DNA of 64,000 bases from Gracilimonas tropica DSM 19535 (GCF_000375425.1 NZ_AQXG01000007.1:1-64000); one strand, 5' to 3'. Positions 7,978 through 18,700 are shown, numbered from the stretch's first letter. The notes: generated from the sequence alone by a model not told the origin. Numbers and translations are program-made.

Positions 7978-10590
7978 TTATTCTGACCTCAGGTTTGAAA
8001 CCGGGTTCGTTTTGGCGGCTTTCAACGCCTGAGAACCTATCGTTAACAAGGCTAAAAATAAGATCATTAATGCGCCTGTAATAAAGACCCCGGCATGTAA
8101 GCCTACTTTATTCGTCACTTGCTCCATCCAGAGGTTGTTTATGAACCAGGACAAAGGCAAGCCGATCAGGAAAGAGATGCCGATCAAAACTATATATTCC
8201 CGGGAAAGCAGTAGCACAATGTTTTGAACAGAAGCTCCTAACACCTTTCGGATTCCAATTTCCTTCACCCTGTTTTCTGCGGAATACATGGCCATTCCAA
8301 GCAAGCCCAGGCACGAAATTAAAATAGAAAACGCAGCGATGAGCCCGAGAATTTTAATGAAATCAATAAACACGATCATCTGTGGATTATCCTCAAGCTG
8401 TTCGTTCATAATTTTGTATTTCAGAGAATAAATACTGTCGAAACTAAGCCAGGTTTTGTTGAGCCCGGCTAAGAAATCCGGAGTTTGTCCCGGCAATATT
8501 TTAACTACGGCATAGTCCGTTTTTTCGGGTTGGTACAGCATTACAATCGGATCGCCGGAGCGTAAAGGATCGGCCGAAATGAAATTTTCGATCACTCCCA
8601 CCACATCAAGCGGTTTGTCATCCACCGTAATTTGCTTACCTAATGCCTCTGCAGGAGTGTTGAAACCTAATTGCAGTGCCGCCTGATCACTGATGATGAC
8701 GGCTTTAGAGGTATCGGTGCCGGTTTCGGGATTAAAGTTTCTTCCGGAGATAAGATTCAGCCCCATAGTTTGAATATAGTTTTCATCAACCCGAAAAGAA
8801 TGTGCGTTAATTTTCTTGTCAATGGAATCGGATTTAATCCAAACGCCATCAATGGAACCGATAGCCGGTATCTTAGACGAAGCTGCTACCGAGGCTACAT
8901 TCGGATTTTTCTCAAGATTGTATTTGAGTCGGTTGAAAGAGACATCCTGCAGGGCAATGTTTACGATATTCTCCCGGTTAAACCCGTAATCGGTGTTTGC
9001 CATAAATTTAAACTGCTGGAACAGGATAAATGAGGTAATGATAAAAATCAGCGAAAAGGTAAACTGACTTACTGTGATTATCTTTTTGAGGGTTTGACCT
9101 GAAAGGCCTTTCACGTTGAAAATTCCCTTCAACACGCGGGCCGGGCTGAATGAGGAAAGATATAAAGAAGGATAAAAACCGGCGACGATACCAACGATCA
9201 GGGTAAAAGCGAGGAATGCCAAAATAGTTTCCGGGTTTGTAAGCAGATTCGGCTCAACCTGGTTCTGGGTGAAACTGATGAAGAACAGGCTGTTGAATTC
9301 TGGAAGCAACCATCGCAAAATAATGGTTGCAAATACAAGCGAAGAAAATGCAATGAGTACAGATTCGAACAAAAACTGCTGCACAATGCTTCCGCGATGC
9401 GCGCCCAACACCTTTCGAACACCAACTTCCCGCCCCCGGTTAAGTGAACGGGCAATGGTAAGGCTTACATAATTAAACACCGCAATAAGCGTCACAATGA
9501 TGGCAAATCCCACAAGAAACCACGCTATAAAGCCGGGCATTACCATCCCAACCTCATTAGATAAAGCCGGGCCGAGGTTAATTTCTGTAAGGGGTTGAAC
9601 CTGAAATTTCTTTAACTGATTTTCGCCGGAAGGATCCGCGTAGTTGGTGCTAATGACTGATTGAATTTTAGACTGGAATTCCTGGAGATCCGCATCCTTC
9701 TTCATCAAAAGATAAGTGTAGGAATCGTAGGTGCTGTTTTTCCAGTTTTGAAGAAGCGACTGGCTTTTGGTATCGGCCGTCAGCGTGGAATAGGATGCAA
9801 TGCTTTCAAAGCGGAAATGCGTACGTACGTCGTTATCAATAATTCCTGTAACCGTATAATCCTGATCACCTAAAGCGGTGATGGTTTTGCCAAGTGCTTC
9901 TTCATCTCCAAAAATTTTGTAGGCGCTTTCGGGAGTCAGCAGAATGCTTCCCGGATCGCTAAGGGCCGTCTTTGGATTTCCTTCGATGAGTGTAAAACCG
10001 AAAATGGGCAGAAAAGACGAATCTGCATACATACCTTCAAGAGGCAGTACCGTTTCTCCGTGCCTGAATTCGCCATTAAAACCTCCTCGCACCTGAACAG
10101 CCTGTTCCACTTCCGGGTAATTTTCCTCCAAAATTCCTCCAAGCGAAGCGGGTGTGGTTGCATACAGGTTGCTGTCATCGTTATAAGGAGATTTAAAATC
10201 CATAATGATGCGAACAATCCGATCGCTGTTTTTTGAGAAATCATCGTAACTGGTTTGGTCTACCAAAAACAGGATGATGAGCAGGCAAACCGACATACTT
10301 GCGGCCAGGCCAAAAATGTTGATAAATGAAAAGCTGGTGTGCTTTTTGAGGTTTCTCCAGGTGACTTTCAGATAATTAAAAAGCATTTCGGTATTCCAGA
10401 TTAAGGATTGAAGGATGAACCAGGGCAAAGAGCGAAGGATTTGAGACCAAAAAATGAACCTGGCTCGGGTAACTCCCTCTCTTTTTATGTTCAATTGATA
10501 TTCTTCTTCCAGATCGCCAAGTAAATGATGCAGTTCATCAGGAACAAAGCGCTCAAGAATTTTCAGTATGGATATAATTTTAGGCATCAA
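7978..10590 (-). CDS. ABC transporter permease, FtsX/MacB type, with prefix domain
   Basis: An 870-residue permease. Residues 1-60 form a soluble helical prefix (LHHLLGDLEEEYQ) typical of PadR-linked permeases. A first membrane segment follows near 100 (SFINIFGLAASMSVCLLIIL), then a MacB-type periplasmic domain, a three-helix FtsX domain around 360-480 with VGVRKVLGAHRGSIV, a second periplasmic domain, and a C-terminal FtsX domain with IGIRKVLGASVQNIV. The two FtsX halves fit the mechanotransmission class that couples ATP hydrolysis to extracytoplasmic work rather than translocation. It starts 3 bp after the stop of its paralogue. No ATPase gene is adjacent, so it must be encoded elsewhere. 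Confidence 0.88.
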   Translation of the reverse strand: MMPKIISILKILERFVPDELHHLLGDLEEEYQLNIKREGVTRARFIFWSQILRSLPWFILQSLIWNTEMLFNYLKVTWRNLKKHTSFSFINIFGLAASMSVCLLIILFLVDQTSYDDFSKNSDRIVRIIMDFKSPYNDDSNLYATTPASLGGILEENYPEVEQAVQVRGGFNGEFRHGETVLPLEGMYADSSFLPIFGFTLIEGNPKTALSDPGSILLTPESAYKIFGDEEALGKTITALGDQDYTVTGIIDNDVRTHFRFESIASYSTLTADTKSQSLLQNWKNSTYDSYTYLLMKKDADLQEFQSKIQSVISTNYADPSGENQLKKFQVQPLTEINLGPALSNEVGMVMPGFIAWFLVGFAIIVTLIAVFNYVSLTIARSLNRGREVGVRKVLGAHRGSIVQQFLFESVLIAFSSLVFATIILRWLLPEFNSLFFISFTQNQVEPNLLTNPETILAFLAFTLIVGIVAGFYPSLYLSSFSPARVLKGIFNVKGLSGQTLKKIITVSQFTFSLIFIITSFILFQQFKFMANTDYGFNRENIVNIALQDVSFNRLKYNLEKNPNVASVAASSKIPAIGSIDGVWIKSDSIDKKINAHSFRVDENYIQTMGLNLISGRNFNPETGTDTSKAVIISDQAALQLGFNTPAEALGKQITVDDKPLDVVGVIENFISADPLRSGDPIVMLYQPEKTDYAVVKILPGQTPDFLAGLNKTWLSFDSIYSLKYKIMNEQLEDNPQMIVFIDFIKILGLIAAFSILISCLGLLGMAMYSAENRVKEIGIRKVLGASVQNIVLLLSREYIVLIGISFLIGLPLSWFINNLWMEQVTNKVGLHAGVFITGALMILFLALLTIGSQALKAAKTNPVSNLRSE

Positions 10591-10593
10591 CGG

Positions 10594-13188
10594 TTATTCC
10601 GACCTCAGGTTTGAAACGGGATTCGTTTTCGCAGCTCTGTACGTTTGAGTGCTAATAGTAAAAAGTGCCAATAAAGTTGCAAGCAAAGCCCCAAAAATGT
10701 GGATCGATATCCCAAATTCTACCTTGTTGGAAATCAACTGAAGCCACAGAGAATTCAAAAACCATGAAGCTGGGACACTTATAACTACGGCAATTCCAAT
10801 CATCCATAAATATTCTTTTGAAAGTGTAAGCACCAATTGATTGACCGACGCTCCAAGCACTTTCCGAATTCCAATTTCCTTTATCCGGTTTTCGGAGGAA
10901 TAGATGGCAAGCCCTAATAACCCCAAACAAGAAATGAAGACCGAAAACAAGGCAATAAGACCGATCACTTTTACCATATCAATAAAAACGTGAAGACTTG
11001 GATTATCCCGGAGTTCTTCATCAAAAAGGGTGTATTTCAGTGGATAAGCGCTGTTCAATGATGCCCACATGTCTTCCAGATTACTAACGAAAGAAATAGT
11101 TTTCCCGGGTTTCGTTTTGATGAGAGCAAACCGTGTTTGGTCCGGCCTGAAAAGCAAAATGATCGGGTCATTCAAGCTGGTAATATCGGCAGCCACGAAG
11201 TTTTCGATGACGCCTGCTACAATCGGGTTTCTTTCGAAATTGGTGACGTTTATTTCCTGGCTAACAGCTTCTGTCGGATCACTAAAACCAAGCCGCCTCA
11301 TCAATACGGTGCTGATGATGACTCTTTGAGTAGAATCAGAACTCATTTCAGGATTGAAGTTTCTTCCTGCCAATAAGTTTAGATTCATGGTAGGAATAAA
11401 ATTTTCATCCACACGAAATGAATTGACCTCGATCTCTTCCGAACCCTTTATCGAGCTCACTTCTTCAGTATAAACAGAACCGGTTCCCGGAACTGGATTG
11501 ACGGCCGTCACTGATTGGACGTCGGGTTGTTGCTTGAGGCTGTTTTTCACTTGTGACAGCGGGATATCATGCAGTTGGAGCTTCACTATTGCTTCCTTAT
11601 TAAACCCATAATCGCTATCCGCCATGTGGCGAAACTGTAAAAAGAGCATGATGGAAGTAGTGATAAAGATGATCGAAAAGGTAAACTGACTCACCGTGAT
11701 GATCTTCTTCAGCGTTTGTCCTGATAATTTACTGGTGTTGGAAAGCCCTTTTAGAACCTGGGCCGGGTTAAAGGAAGACAGATAAACCGAAGGATATAAT
11801 CCGGCTGCTATTCCAACTACCACGCTAAAAAGAACGAGCAAAAAGATCACTTCCGGCCGAATTAAAAGAGAGGGATCTACGGAAGCCTCCATAAAATCGA
11901 TAAAATACAAACTGTTGAATTCCGGAAGCAGCCACCTGAGCAAAAGTGTTGAAAAAAGGAAAGCAATGAGCGCAATCATCACCGATTCAATGATGAACTG
12001 TTTGATCACATTAAGACGATGTGCGCCGTGCACTTTTCGTACGCCCACTTCCTTGCTCCGGTTCAACGCTCTTGCCACGGTCAGGCTTACATAATTGAAG
12101 CAGGCAATGAGGGTGATCACAATGGTGAAACCAATCAAAAACCAGGCAATGATACCCGGTATCACAAAACCAATTTCATTGTAATGGGTTTCGGCTAAGT
12201 TAATATTGGTTAAGGGCTGGATACCAAAACTCTCGATCGTAGAAGCTTCCTCTTCCTTATAGTGAGTAGCTATCAGCGACTGGATCTTTTCTTTAAAAGC
12301 CGGGATGTCAGCTTCTTCTTCCATCAATAAATAATTGTAGGAATTCCATACGGTATTTCGCCAATTTTCAAAGTATTTGGCTCGATCAGGGTCAGCAATG
12401 GCAGTAGAATAAGAGCCAATCATTTCAAATTCGAAGTGGGTTTTTGGGGAGTCATCGATGATGCCGGTAACCGTATAATCTCTATCCCCAACTTTGGTAA
12501 ACGTTTTCCCTAATGCATTTTCTGTTCCAAACAGTTTACGTGCCGTTTCAGGGGTTATGATTACATTTCCAGGTTCATTCAGTGCGGTTTCGGGATCTCC
12601 TTCAAGAAGTTCAAAATCAAAGACAGACAAAAAATTTGGACTCGCATAAAATCCGGATAAATTCACATCCATTTCCGAGTAGCGGAAATCACCATAAAAT
12701 GCGCCATATATTTTTACCGCTTCTTTCACTTCAGGATATTGCTCAACCAAAATATCTCCCAAAGAAGCCGGAGTAGTTGCAAACATTTCTCCGGAAGAAG
12801 AACTTTCAAAAGTCACCCGTACAATTCGATCGCTGTTTTCATGAAACTGATCATAACTTTTTTGATCGATGATGAAAAGAATCATCAGCAAACACACCGA
12901 AAGACTTGCAGCCAATCCCAACACATTGATCAGCGAAAAACCGGTGTGTTTTTTCATGTTTCGCCAGCTCACTTTCAGGTAATTATAAAACATAGTGGTA
13001 CTCCAGGTTAAAGATTGCAGCAAAAACCACGGCAAAGAGCGAAAAAACTGAGCCCAAAATTTCAACCGGGCTTTGGTGATGCCTTCTTCGTTTTTTGTTA
13101 GTTGATATTCTTCCTCCAAGTCACCGATGAGATGATGCAGGTCGGGTGGCAGAAGCTTGTCCAGAAATGCAGAAATCCACGTAGTCAT
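10594..13188 (-). CDS. ABC transporter permease, FtsX/MacB type, paralogue
   Basis: An 864-residue permease with the same architecture as the next gene downstream: prefix LHHLIGDLEEEYQ, membrane helix GFSLINVLGLAASLSVCL, periplasmic domain, FtsX domain with VGVRKVHGAHRLNVI, second periplasmic domain, and terminal FtsX with IGIRKVLGASVNQLV. Both proteins end in AAKTNPVSNLRSE. The two are evidently tandem duplicates that have diverged mostly in the periplasmic domains, which suggests different partners or substrates. It lies 18 bp downstream of the PadR regulator gene and was probably co-transcribed with it. Confidence 0.88.
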   Translation of the reverse strand: MTTWISAFLDKLLPPDLHHLIGDLEEEYQLTKNEEGITKARLKFWAQFFRSLPWFLLQSLTWSTTMFYNYLKVSWRNMKKHTGFSLINVLGLAASLSVCLLMILFIIDQKSYDQFHENSDRIVRVTFESSSSGEMFATTPASLGDILVEQYPEVKEAVKIYGAFYGDFRYSEMDVNLSGFYASPNFLSVFDFELLEGDPETALNEPGNVIITPETARKLFGTENALGKTFTKVGDRDYTVTGIIDDSPKTHFEFEMIGSYSTAIADPDRAKYFENWRNTVWNSYNYLLMEEEADIPAFKEKIQSLIATHYKEEEASTIESFGIQPLTNINLAETHYNEIGFVIPGIIAWFLIGFTIVITLIACFNYVSLTVARALNRSKEVGVRKVHGAHRLNVIKQFIIESVMIALIAFLFSTLLLRWLLPEFNSLYFIDFMEASVDPSLLIRPEVIFLLVLFSVVVGIAAGLYPSVYLSSFNPAQVLKGLSNTSKLSGQTLKKIITVSQFTFSIIFITTSIMLFLQFRHMADSDYGFNKEAIVKLQLHDIPLSQVKNSLKQQPDVQSVTAVNPVPGTGSVYTEEVSSIKGSEEIEVNSFRVDENFIPTMNLNLLAGRNFNPEMSSDSTQRVIISTVLMRRLGFSDPTEAVSQEINVTNFERNPIVAGVIENFVAADITSLNDPIILLFRPDQTRFALIKTKPGKTISFVSNLEDMWASLNSAYPLKYTLFDEELRDNPSLHVFIDMVKVIGLIALFSVFISCLGLLGLAIYSSENRIKEIGIRKVLGASVNQLVLTLSKEYLWMIGIAVVISVPASWFLNSLWLQLISNKVEFGISIHIFGALLATLLALFTISTQTYRAAKTNPVSNLRSE

Positions 13189-13206
13189 TTGCAGCGAAGA
13201 TTATGA

Positions 13207-13539
13207 TTAAGCAGGAACCCATCCCAAACCAATGTCAGGCAGGTTTCTCCAGGTTTTTTCTTGAACCGAATGCACTTCCTGAAGAGCATTTACTCCTTTG
13301 GCGGTAAGCTTAAAGAACCGTTTGGAACGACCGCCTCGCTCATCAGTTGGTTCGCTATCCCAGGAAGAGAGATAGCCTCGTTTTTTTAATCTTTTAAGTG
13401 GAACATAAACGGCGCCTACTGATAGCTCTCGTCCTAGAATTTCAGAAAGGTGCAGCCGGATCTCCAGTCCGTATGCCTCATCCTGAAGTTTCCATACGGC
13501 CAGCAAGATCAACTCTTCCATACGTGAGAGTAAATCCAT
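13207..13539 (-). CDS. PadR family transcriptional regulator
   Basis: A 110-residue winged-helix protein. The PadR domain fills residues 5-90: helix MEELILLAVWKLQDEAYGLEI, recognition region LSVGAVYVPLKRLKKRGYL, and wing with ERGGRSKRFFKLTAKG. It is the first gene of a minus-strand operon with two permeases that carry the prefix domain usually found beside PadR genes, so it most likely represses that operon. The 149-bp gap to the divergent gene at 13689 should contain its operator, but I could not pick out a clear inverted repeat. Confidence 0.9.
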   Translation of the reverse strand: MDLLSRMEELILLAVWKLQDEAYGLEIRLHLSEILGRELSVGAVYVPLKRLKKRGYLSSWDSEPTDERGGRSKRFFKLTAKGVNALQEVHSVQEKTWRNLPDIGLGWVPA

Positions 13540-13688
13540 AGTTATTTGTTTTAAATTTTAAAATAAATGATCCGAGATAGTACTAAACTTTTTCTAAATA
13601 GCAAAATGAGTGATCTAAATCGTTGCTTACAGAAAAATTTTGTAGATTCAAGTTCGTGCTTTACTTAGAGCAAAATCAGGTTTGAGCC

Positions 13689-14255
13689 ATGCAAAAACGC
13701 AGCGATTTCTATTTTAAATATCCGCCCAATATCCATGAGCTGGATTTAGCTACCATGGTGAACCTGTTTCGTACACGCGGAGAACCTCGGAAAGCGGCTT
13801 CCGGACAGTATATTGCTTGTGCTGAGAGCGGGGTATTATTGAAAGAAGCTAAATCATGGTTTGGGCTTCATTACTCCCAAAAAACATGGGACAATTTACT
13901 AACAAAAGGCTCTGAAGGCTTTCCTTTGACTGAAGTTGAGCTGAATATTTTGGGAGTTGTATATATCAATGATGAAGAAGCTCCCCACAGAGAATATGTG
14001 GAAAAACAATCGGGAGTAGCTGAAAAGCTGGCGTACCTGATCGTCAACGATCTGCGCTCATTCGGTTTTTTGGATGAGGATGACAGCGGTTTTGTGCGAA
14101 TCACCCCAAGAGGAGAAAAAGCACTGCATGGAATAGCCCGGCGGATTTACGAAAAAAGGTTTATGCCTGAAATGCTAAAGACCTACACACCTGTAGATGA
14201 GCCAAAAATTGAACAGGCTCAAAAAGAAGACCTGGATCAAACGAGTTTGTTTTAA
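13689..14255 (+). CDS. Unknown protein with a C-terminal clamp-binding-like motif
   Basis: A 188-residue soluble protein of unrecognised family. The middle and C-terminal part (about 95-155) reads like a winged-helix unit: NDEEAPHREYVEKQSG, a helix ending in DLRSFGFLDEDD, then FVRITPRGEKALHGIA. The last residues are DQTSLF, which fits the Q-x-x-L-F form of the bacterial beta-sliding-clamp binding motif at an exposed tail. No catalytic motif is seen. It is divergent from padR and 33 bp upstream of a HEPN gene. A DNA-associated regulatory or repair-linked role is possible but unproven. Confidence 0.6.
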   Translation: MQKRSDFYFKYPPNIHELDLATMVNLFRTRGEPRKAASGQYIACAESGVLLKEAKSWFGLHYSQKTWDNLLTKGSEGFPLTEVELNILGVVYINDEEAPHREYVEKQSGVAEKLAYLIVNDLRSFGFLDEDDSGFVRITPRGEKALHGIARRIYEKRFMPEMLKTYTPVDEPKIEQAQKEDLDQTSLF

Positions 14256-14288
14256 AAAACAGAAGGGTACTCATAAAATTTAGATTTT

Positions 14289-14705
14289 ATGGACAGAAGC
14301 GATTTACAAGAGATCGCTGAAATGCGACTTAGAGAATCAAAAATTTTGTTTGATAATGAAGAGTTTGCCGGTGCTTATTATTTAGCAGGATATTCAATTG
14401 AATGCGCATTTAAAGCGTGCATAGCTAAACAAATTAGACATCAGGAATTTCCCGATAAAAAATTTATTCTTGATAGCTATACGCACGATTTGGATAAACT
14501 TTTAAATACATCTGGCTTGAAGAATGAACTCTATAATGAAATTGAAGGTAATCAAGAACTCAACGCTAACTGGTCTATTGTTAAGGATTGGAGTATTGAC
14601 TCTCGATATATTTATGAAATAAGCGATAGACGTGCAATTGATTTAATTGAAGCAATTGATGATAATGAAGATGGAATTTTAAATTGGCTGAGGAAGCGAT
14701 GGTAA
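14289..14705 (+). CDS. HEPN domain protein
   Basis: A 138-residue all-helical protein. The HEPN pattern is clear: AEMRLRESKILFDNEEFAGAYYLAGYSIE (a helix pair with the AYYLAGYSIE core), CAFKACIAKQ, then SYTHDLDKLL. HEPN proteins are often RNases or nucleotide-binding partners in toxin-antitoxin and defence modules. The classical RNase motif R-x4-6-H is not evident, so catalytic activity is uncertain. The gene is AT-rich compared with its neighbours, consistent with horizontal acquisition. Its stop overlaps the ATG of the next gene by 7 bp, so the two are probably translationally coupled. Confidence 0.75.
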   Translation: MDRSDLQEIAEMRLRESKILFDNEEFAGAYYLAGYSIECAFKACIAKQIRHQEFPDKKFILDSYTHDLDKLLNTSGLKNELYNEIEGNQELNANWSIVKDWSIDSRYIYEISDRRAIDLIEAIDDNEDGILNWLRKRW

Positions 14706-15091
14706 AAGAACAGTTAACAAACGAAATGGTCAATGCAGGTAGAAATCTGCTCAAAGAATTAGATCTGTCAGATTTAGAAATATCCTCAGCATTCTGGTTT
14801 TATATGGAAGATTCAGAGAAATGGCGCTTAGTCGTATCTTCACCTAAAGTAAAAATGGAAGGGCCAAAGAAAGTCTACCTAAAAGTTCAAAATGTACTTG
14901 AGAAAATGGAGGGCGGTGATGTTAAATTAAATCTTAGAGATATTAGCGTTGTAGAAGAAGATCATTCTCTCATAAAACTAATCAGTAAAGGAGTAGCTAC
15001 AGGAAGTGGCATCTCGGAAATTCGCTTTTCCCGAAATACAATAAATGGTCATTACATTGAAGATGCGCTGATTTATAGGTTGAAGAATTAA
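14699..15091 (+). CDS. Unknown protein, partner of HEPN gene
   Basis: A 130-residue soluble protein starting at the ATG at 14699, which overlaps the stop of the HEPN gene in ATGGTAA. An in-frame TTG at 14684 is the alternative start. It has an alpha N-terminus (LTNEMVNAGRNLLKELDLS) and then mostly beta segments (SAFWFYMEDSEKWRLVVSS; LIKLISKGVATGSGI; ISEIRFSRNTINGHYIEDA). I do not recognise the family. It is not an MNT nucleotidyltransferase, the usual HEPN partner. Its stop codon overlaps the stop of the convergent response-regulator gene (shared TTAA at 15088-15091). A neutralising role is inferred only from gene order. Confidence 0.6.
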   Translation: MVKEQLTNEMVNAGRNLLKELDLSDLEISSAFWFYMEDSEKWRLVVSSPKVKMEGPKKVYLKVQNVLEKMEGGDVKLNLRDISVVEEDHSLIKLISKGVATGSGISEIRFSRNTINGHYIEDALIYRLKN

Positions 15092-15741
15092 CCCTCAAAC
15101 ATATTATTCTTGATCGCATATTTTACCAGTCCTGCGGTGTTCTTAGCTCCGGTTTTTTGGAGCAGGTTTCTTCGGTGAGCATCAACCGTTCTAACGCTTA
15201 CAAACAGCTCGTCTGCAATTTCCTGATTGGTATATTCATCAACAATCAGCTTAAGTACTTCTTTTTCCCTGTCCGTGATGTTAACCTCTTCGGAATCTCT
15301 GAGTGATTTTACGTCGGGGCTCACCAATTCCTGAAGAATGGCTTTCGTGGCATCGTCACTGAAATAATGCTGGCCATTCATAATCTTTTCGATCGCGTTG
15401 AGCAGTTCTTCTTTTCCTGAACTTTTTAGAATGTACCCGGATGCCCCTGCCTTAATCATTTTCCTGATGTGCTGGTCTTCACTAAGCATCGTAAGTGCCA
15501 AAATCTTCACATCCGGATAACTATCCTTTATCTCTTTGGTTGCTTTAATCCCATCCATTTCGGGCATGGTTATGTCCATGATGATCAGGTCGGGAGCATT
15601 TTTATTGCATTGTTGAACCGCTTCTTTCCCATTTTTTGCTTCATACGCAATTTCCATTCCCGGTTCATCTTCCAGCAAAATTTTGATCCCATCGCGCACG
15701 ATCTCGTGGTCATCAACTACGGCAATTCTTATATCAGGCAT
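15088..15741 (-). CDS. NarL/FixJ-type response regulator
   Basis: A 217-residue two-component regulator. The receiver domain is residues 1-120 with acidic pocket D10/D11, phospho-acceptor D56 (LIIMDITMPEMDG) and Lys in LKSSGKEELL. A LuxR-type HTH covers about 152-212 (TDREKEVLKLIVDEYTNQEIADELFVS, then VRTVDAHRRNLLQKTG). It lies 12 bp after the histidine kinase gene, which is its evident partner. Target genes are unknown. The neighbouring glycan utilisation locus has its own sigma/FecR regulator. Confidence 0.93.
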   Translation of the reverse strand: MPDIRIAVVDDHEIVRDGIKILLEDEPGMEIAYEAKNGKEAVQQCNKNAPDLIIMDITMPEMDGIKATKEIKDSYPDVKILALTMLSEDQHIRKMIKAGASGYILKSSGKEELLNAIEKIMNGQHYFSDDATKAILQELVSPDVKSLRDSEEVNITDREKEVLKLIVDEYTNQEIADELFVSVRTVDAHRRNLLQKTGAKNTAGLVKYAIKNNMFEG

Positions 15742-15753
15742 AGTTCAATTTCA

Positions 15754-18700
15754 TTAGGCAGGTGCCTCAATCGGCACAATTATATGTAAATACGTTCCTT
15801 TACCCGGTTTGCTGTCGAGTTCAAATTCACCGCCCAAAGCTCCGGATCTTGTTTTGATGGTTTGAAGTCCTAATCCCGGGTTAAAGTCCGGACCGGCCAT
15901 ATCAAAACCTTTGCCATTATCATCAATCGAAAGAATCAAATCAAGCTGATCTTTTATAAGCTGTACATTTATTTGTGTGGCTTCGGAATATTTCACTGCA
16001 TTAGAAATTCCTTCCTGGGCAATCCGGTACAAATTAAGCTCTACTTTTCTGGGTATATCCAACTTGTCAACATTGTGATAGTAGGAGATATTGATATCGG
16101 TATTGTTGCTATAATTATCAATGAGCGCTTCTATGGCCAGGGCCAATCCGTAATCATCAACTACACGGGGAAGCAAATTCCGTGATATTTGTGCGGTTTC
16201 AGTTACCGCATGTTTTAATAAATTCAGGCCTTTTTCAAACTGCTTTTGTCTTCTTTCATCCAGTTGATCCATGTTATTTTTAACAGCATCAAAATTCATA
16301 TTGGCTGCCGCCAGGTACTGCCCCAATCCATCGTGAAGCTCTCTTGCAATACGAGCTCTCTCTTTATTCTCTCCTTCCACTAAAGAAGCCAACACCATTT
16401 CTTCTGCTTTCTTTTGATTGGTGATGTCATTCACCAGAATGAGCCGATATCTGTTCCCAAAATAATCAATATCAGAACCGGCTATAGTAACATAGATCAG
16501 GTCCCCGTTTTTTTTAAGGTGTCGCCATTCCTTGTTTTCATCCAATTCATGCGCTTTTATTCCAGAAATATCTTTTTTGACATCTTCGCGATCGTTTTCC
16601 GGCCGGATGTCCAAAATGGTCATTTCCTGAAATTCCTTTCGGCTATACCCGTAATGCCGTACAGCCGCGTTATTCACTTCAACGAAAGAATAATCATCCG
16701 GATTGAAGATCCACATGGGCTGTGGACTTTTTTGAAATAGTAAGCGATAGTTGTGTTCCGATTCTGCAAGTCTCCGTTCGGCTTCGGCCTGGGCAGTAAC
16801 ATCAACTACGGTGGATATCATCAGGTTTTGGTCGTATACGGGAATATTTTTCGCATTAATGATCTTCTTTTCTCCGGTTTCTGTGGTTACCTCAACCCCT
16901 CTCCAGTGCATCCGCTCCGGATCTTTTGATGCCACATCCGCCATAATCATCTCAGTCATCTTTTGCCTGTATCCTTCATCAGGATATATTTTTTCGAAGA
17001 ATGTGTCTACATCCGCTAACGTATCTTTAGGCCATCCATAAATTTCAGCAAATTTTGAATTCATGAGCGTAGTCTTTCCACTGTCAATCAAATTAACGGC
17101 CACCCCGATTGGCAAATTCTCTAAAGTTGTTTCAATGAAGTCATTTCTTTCTTTTAGCCGGGCTTGAAACTCCTCCCTTTCTGTCATATCCTGAATGGTT
17201 CCGCTTATGGCTACCGGATTCCCTTTTTCATCGTATTCCGTTTGTGCCAATTCCTGAAAGTAGCCAATTTCACCGGACTCAGATTTTATGAGCCGATACC
17301 TCACATTCAGAGAACCTGTTTGTAGTGCTTCTTTGAATGCAGCATCATAATCATCCCGGTCCTCAGGGTGAATCCTGTCCAACATTGCTTCATAAGCTGT
17401 GTCCCCTTCAGGTTCTATTCCCGTAATCTCACAGAATCCGTCTGACCAAACTACTTCATCGGTTTGCACGTTTCTATACCAATGCCCAAAACCGGCTATC
17501 TCCTCTGCCCTGCGATACCTTTCCGTAATCTCCTTAAGTTTTTTCTGATACTCAATGCTTTCGGTGATGTCCTGAATAGTCCCATTTAGAGTTGCCGGCT
17601 CCCCCTCATGATCATATTCCACACGCCCAAGCTCATGGATATGCTTCACTTTTCCGGTCTCTTTTCCTACAACTCTATAATTAAAATCTAATTTCCCTGT
17701 TTCAATTCCCTCATCCACGGCCGATAAAAAGTGATCCCAATCATCTTCATGGATCACTTCCTTAAGCATGTCAAACGTTAGCTTGTGCTGTTCCGGATCT
17801 AATTCCACGATATCATAAAAACCGGACGATACCACCGAGCCATTTGTTTTAAGATTCCGTTTCCAGTGCCCCAGTTTTGCAAGCTTCTCAGCACTTTTAT
17901 AGCGGGAATTCAGCTCTTCCAGTTCTCTTTCTTTTTGTTTCAATTCCGTTGTATCAAGCCCAATTCCCATCACCATTTCATCGGTAACCCGGATATTTGA
18001 CCAAGAAGTGTAGATAGTATCACCCTCTTTTGTTCTTATCCGGAAATCTTGCCAAGAGCCGTCAGCCTGCCTCATATGCTTTTGCGCCCGTTTGGCTTCC
18101 CCTGCTTCAGGGAACATCTCTTTTTCCAGCGATATATCTTTTATAACCAGATTGGAATATCCCATCACCTCTTCAAAATATTTATTAACCCGATATATAT
18201 GCCCTTCTTTATTGTGAAGATTGATGAAAACCGGAATATTATCATACACTTTTTGAAGCTCAAGACGATCTCTTTCATGTTCCCGGGCTAATTTTTTTTG
18301 ATCGGTCACATCCAACCCAATACCTATTGTCGTCCCGTCAGATAAACGAATATTAGCCCATTGCTGTATTCTTTTTTCCCCTTCCTTGGTATAATTCTGG
18401 AATTCAAACCAGGTCCCGTCAGCTTTTTCCATGGCCTTTTTGGCCTCTTCTCGTACTTCAGGATCAGGATACACCTTATCCATAATGTTTTCGCTGAGAA
18501 TCTCACGCTCTTTCCAACCTGTAATTTCTTCATAGGCTTTATTCACCCGTATGACTTCAAGATCCTCAGTAGTTACATCCAGCATGACCGGTATATGCTC
18601 AAAGATACTTTCAAAAAGTTCTTTCTCACGGGCGTACTTTCGTTCCAATTCTTTTTGTCGGGTTACATCCATCAGCACTCCCGCCAGTAAAAGTGAATCC

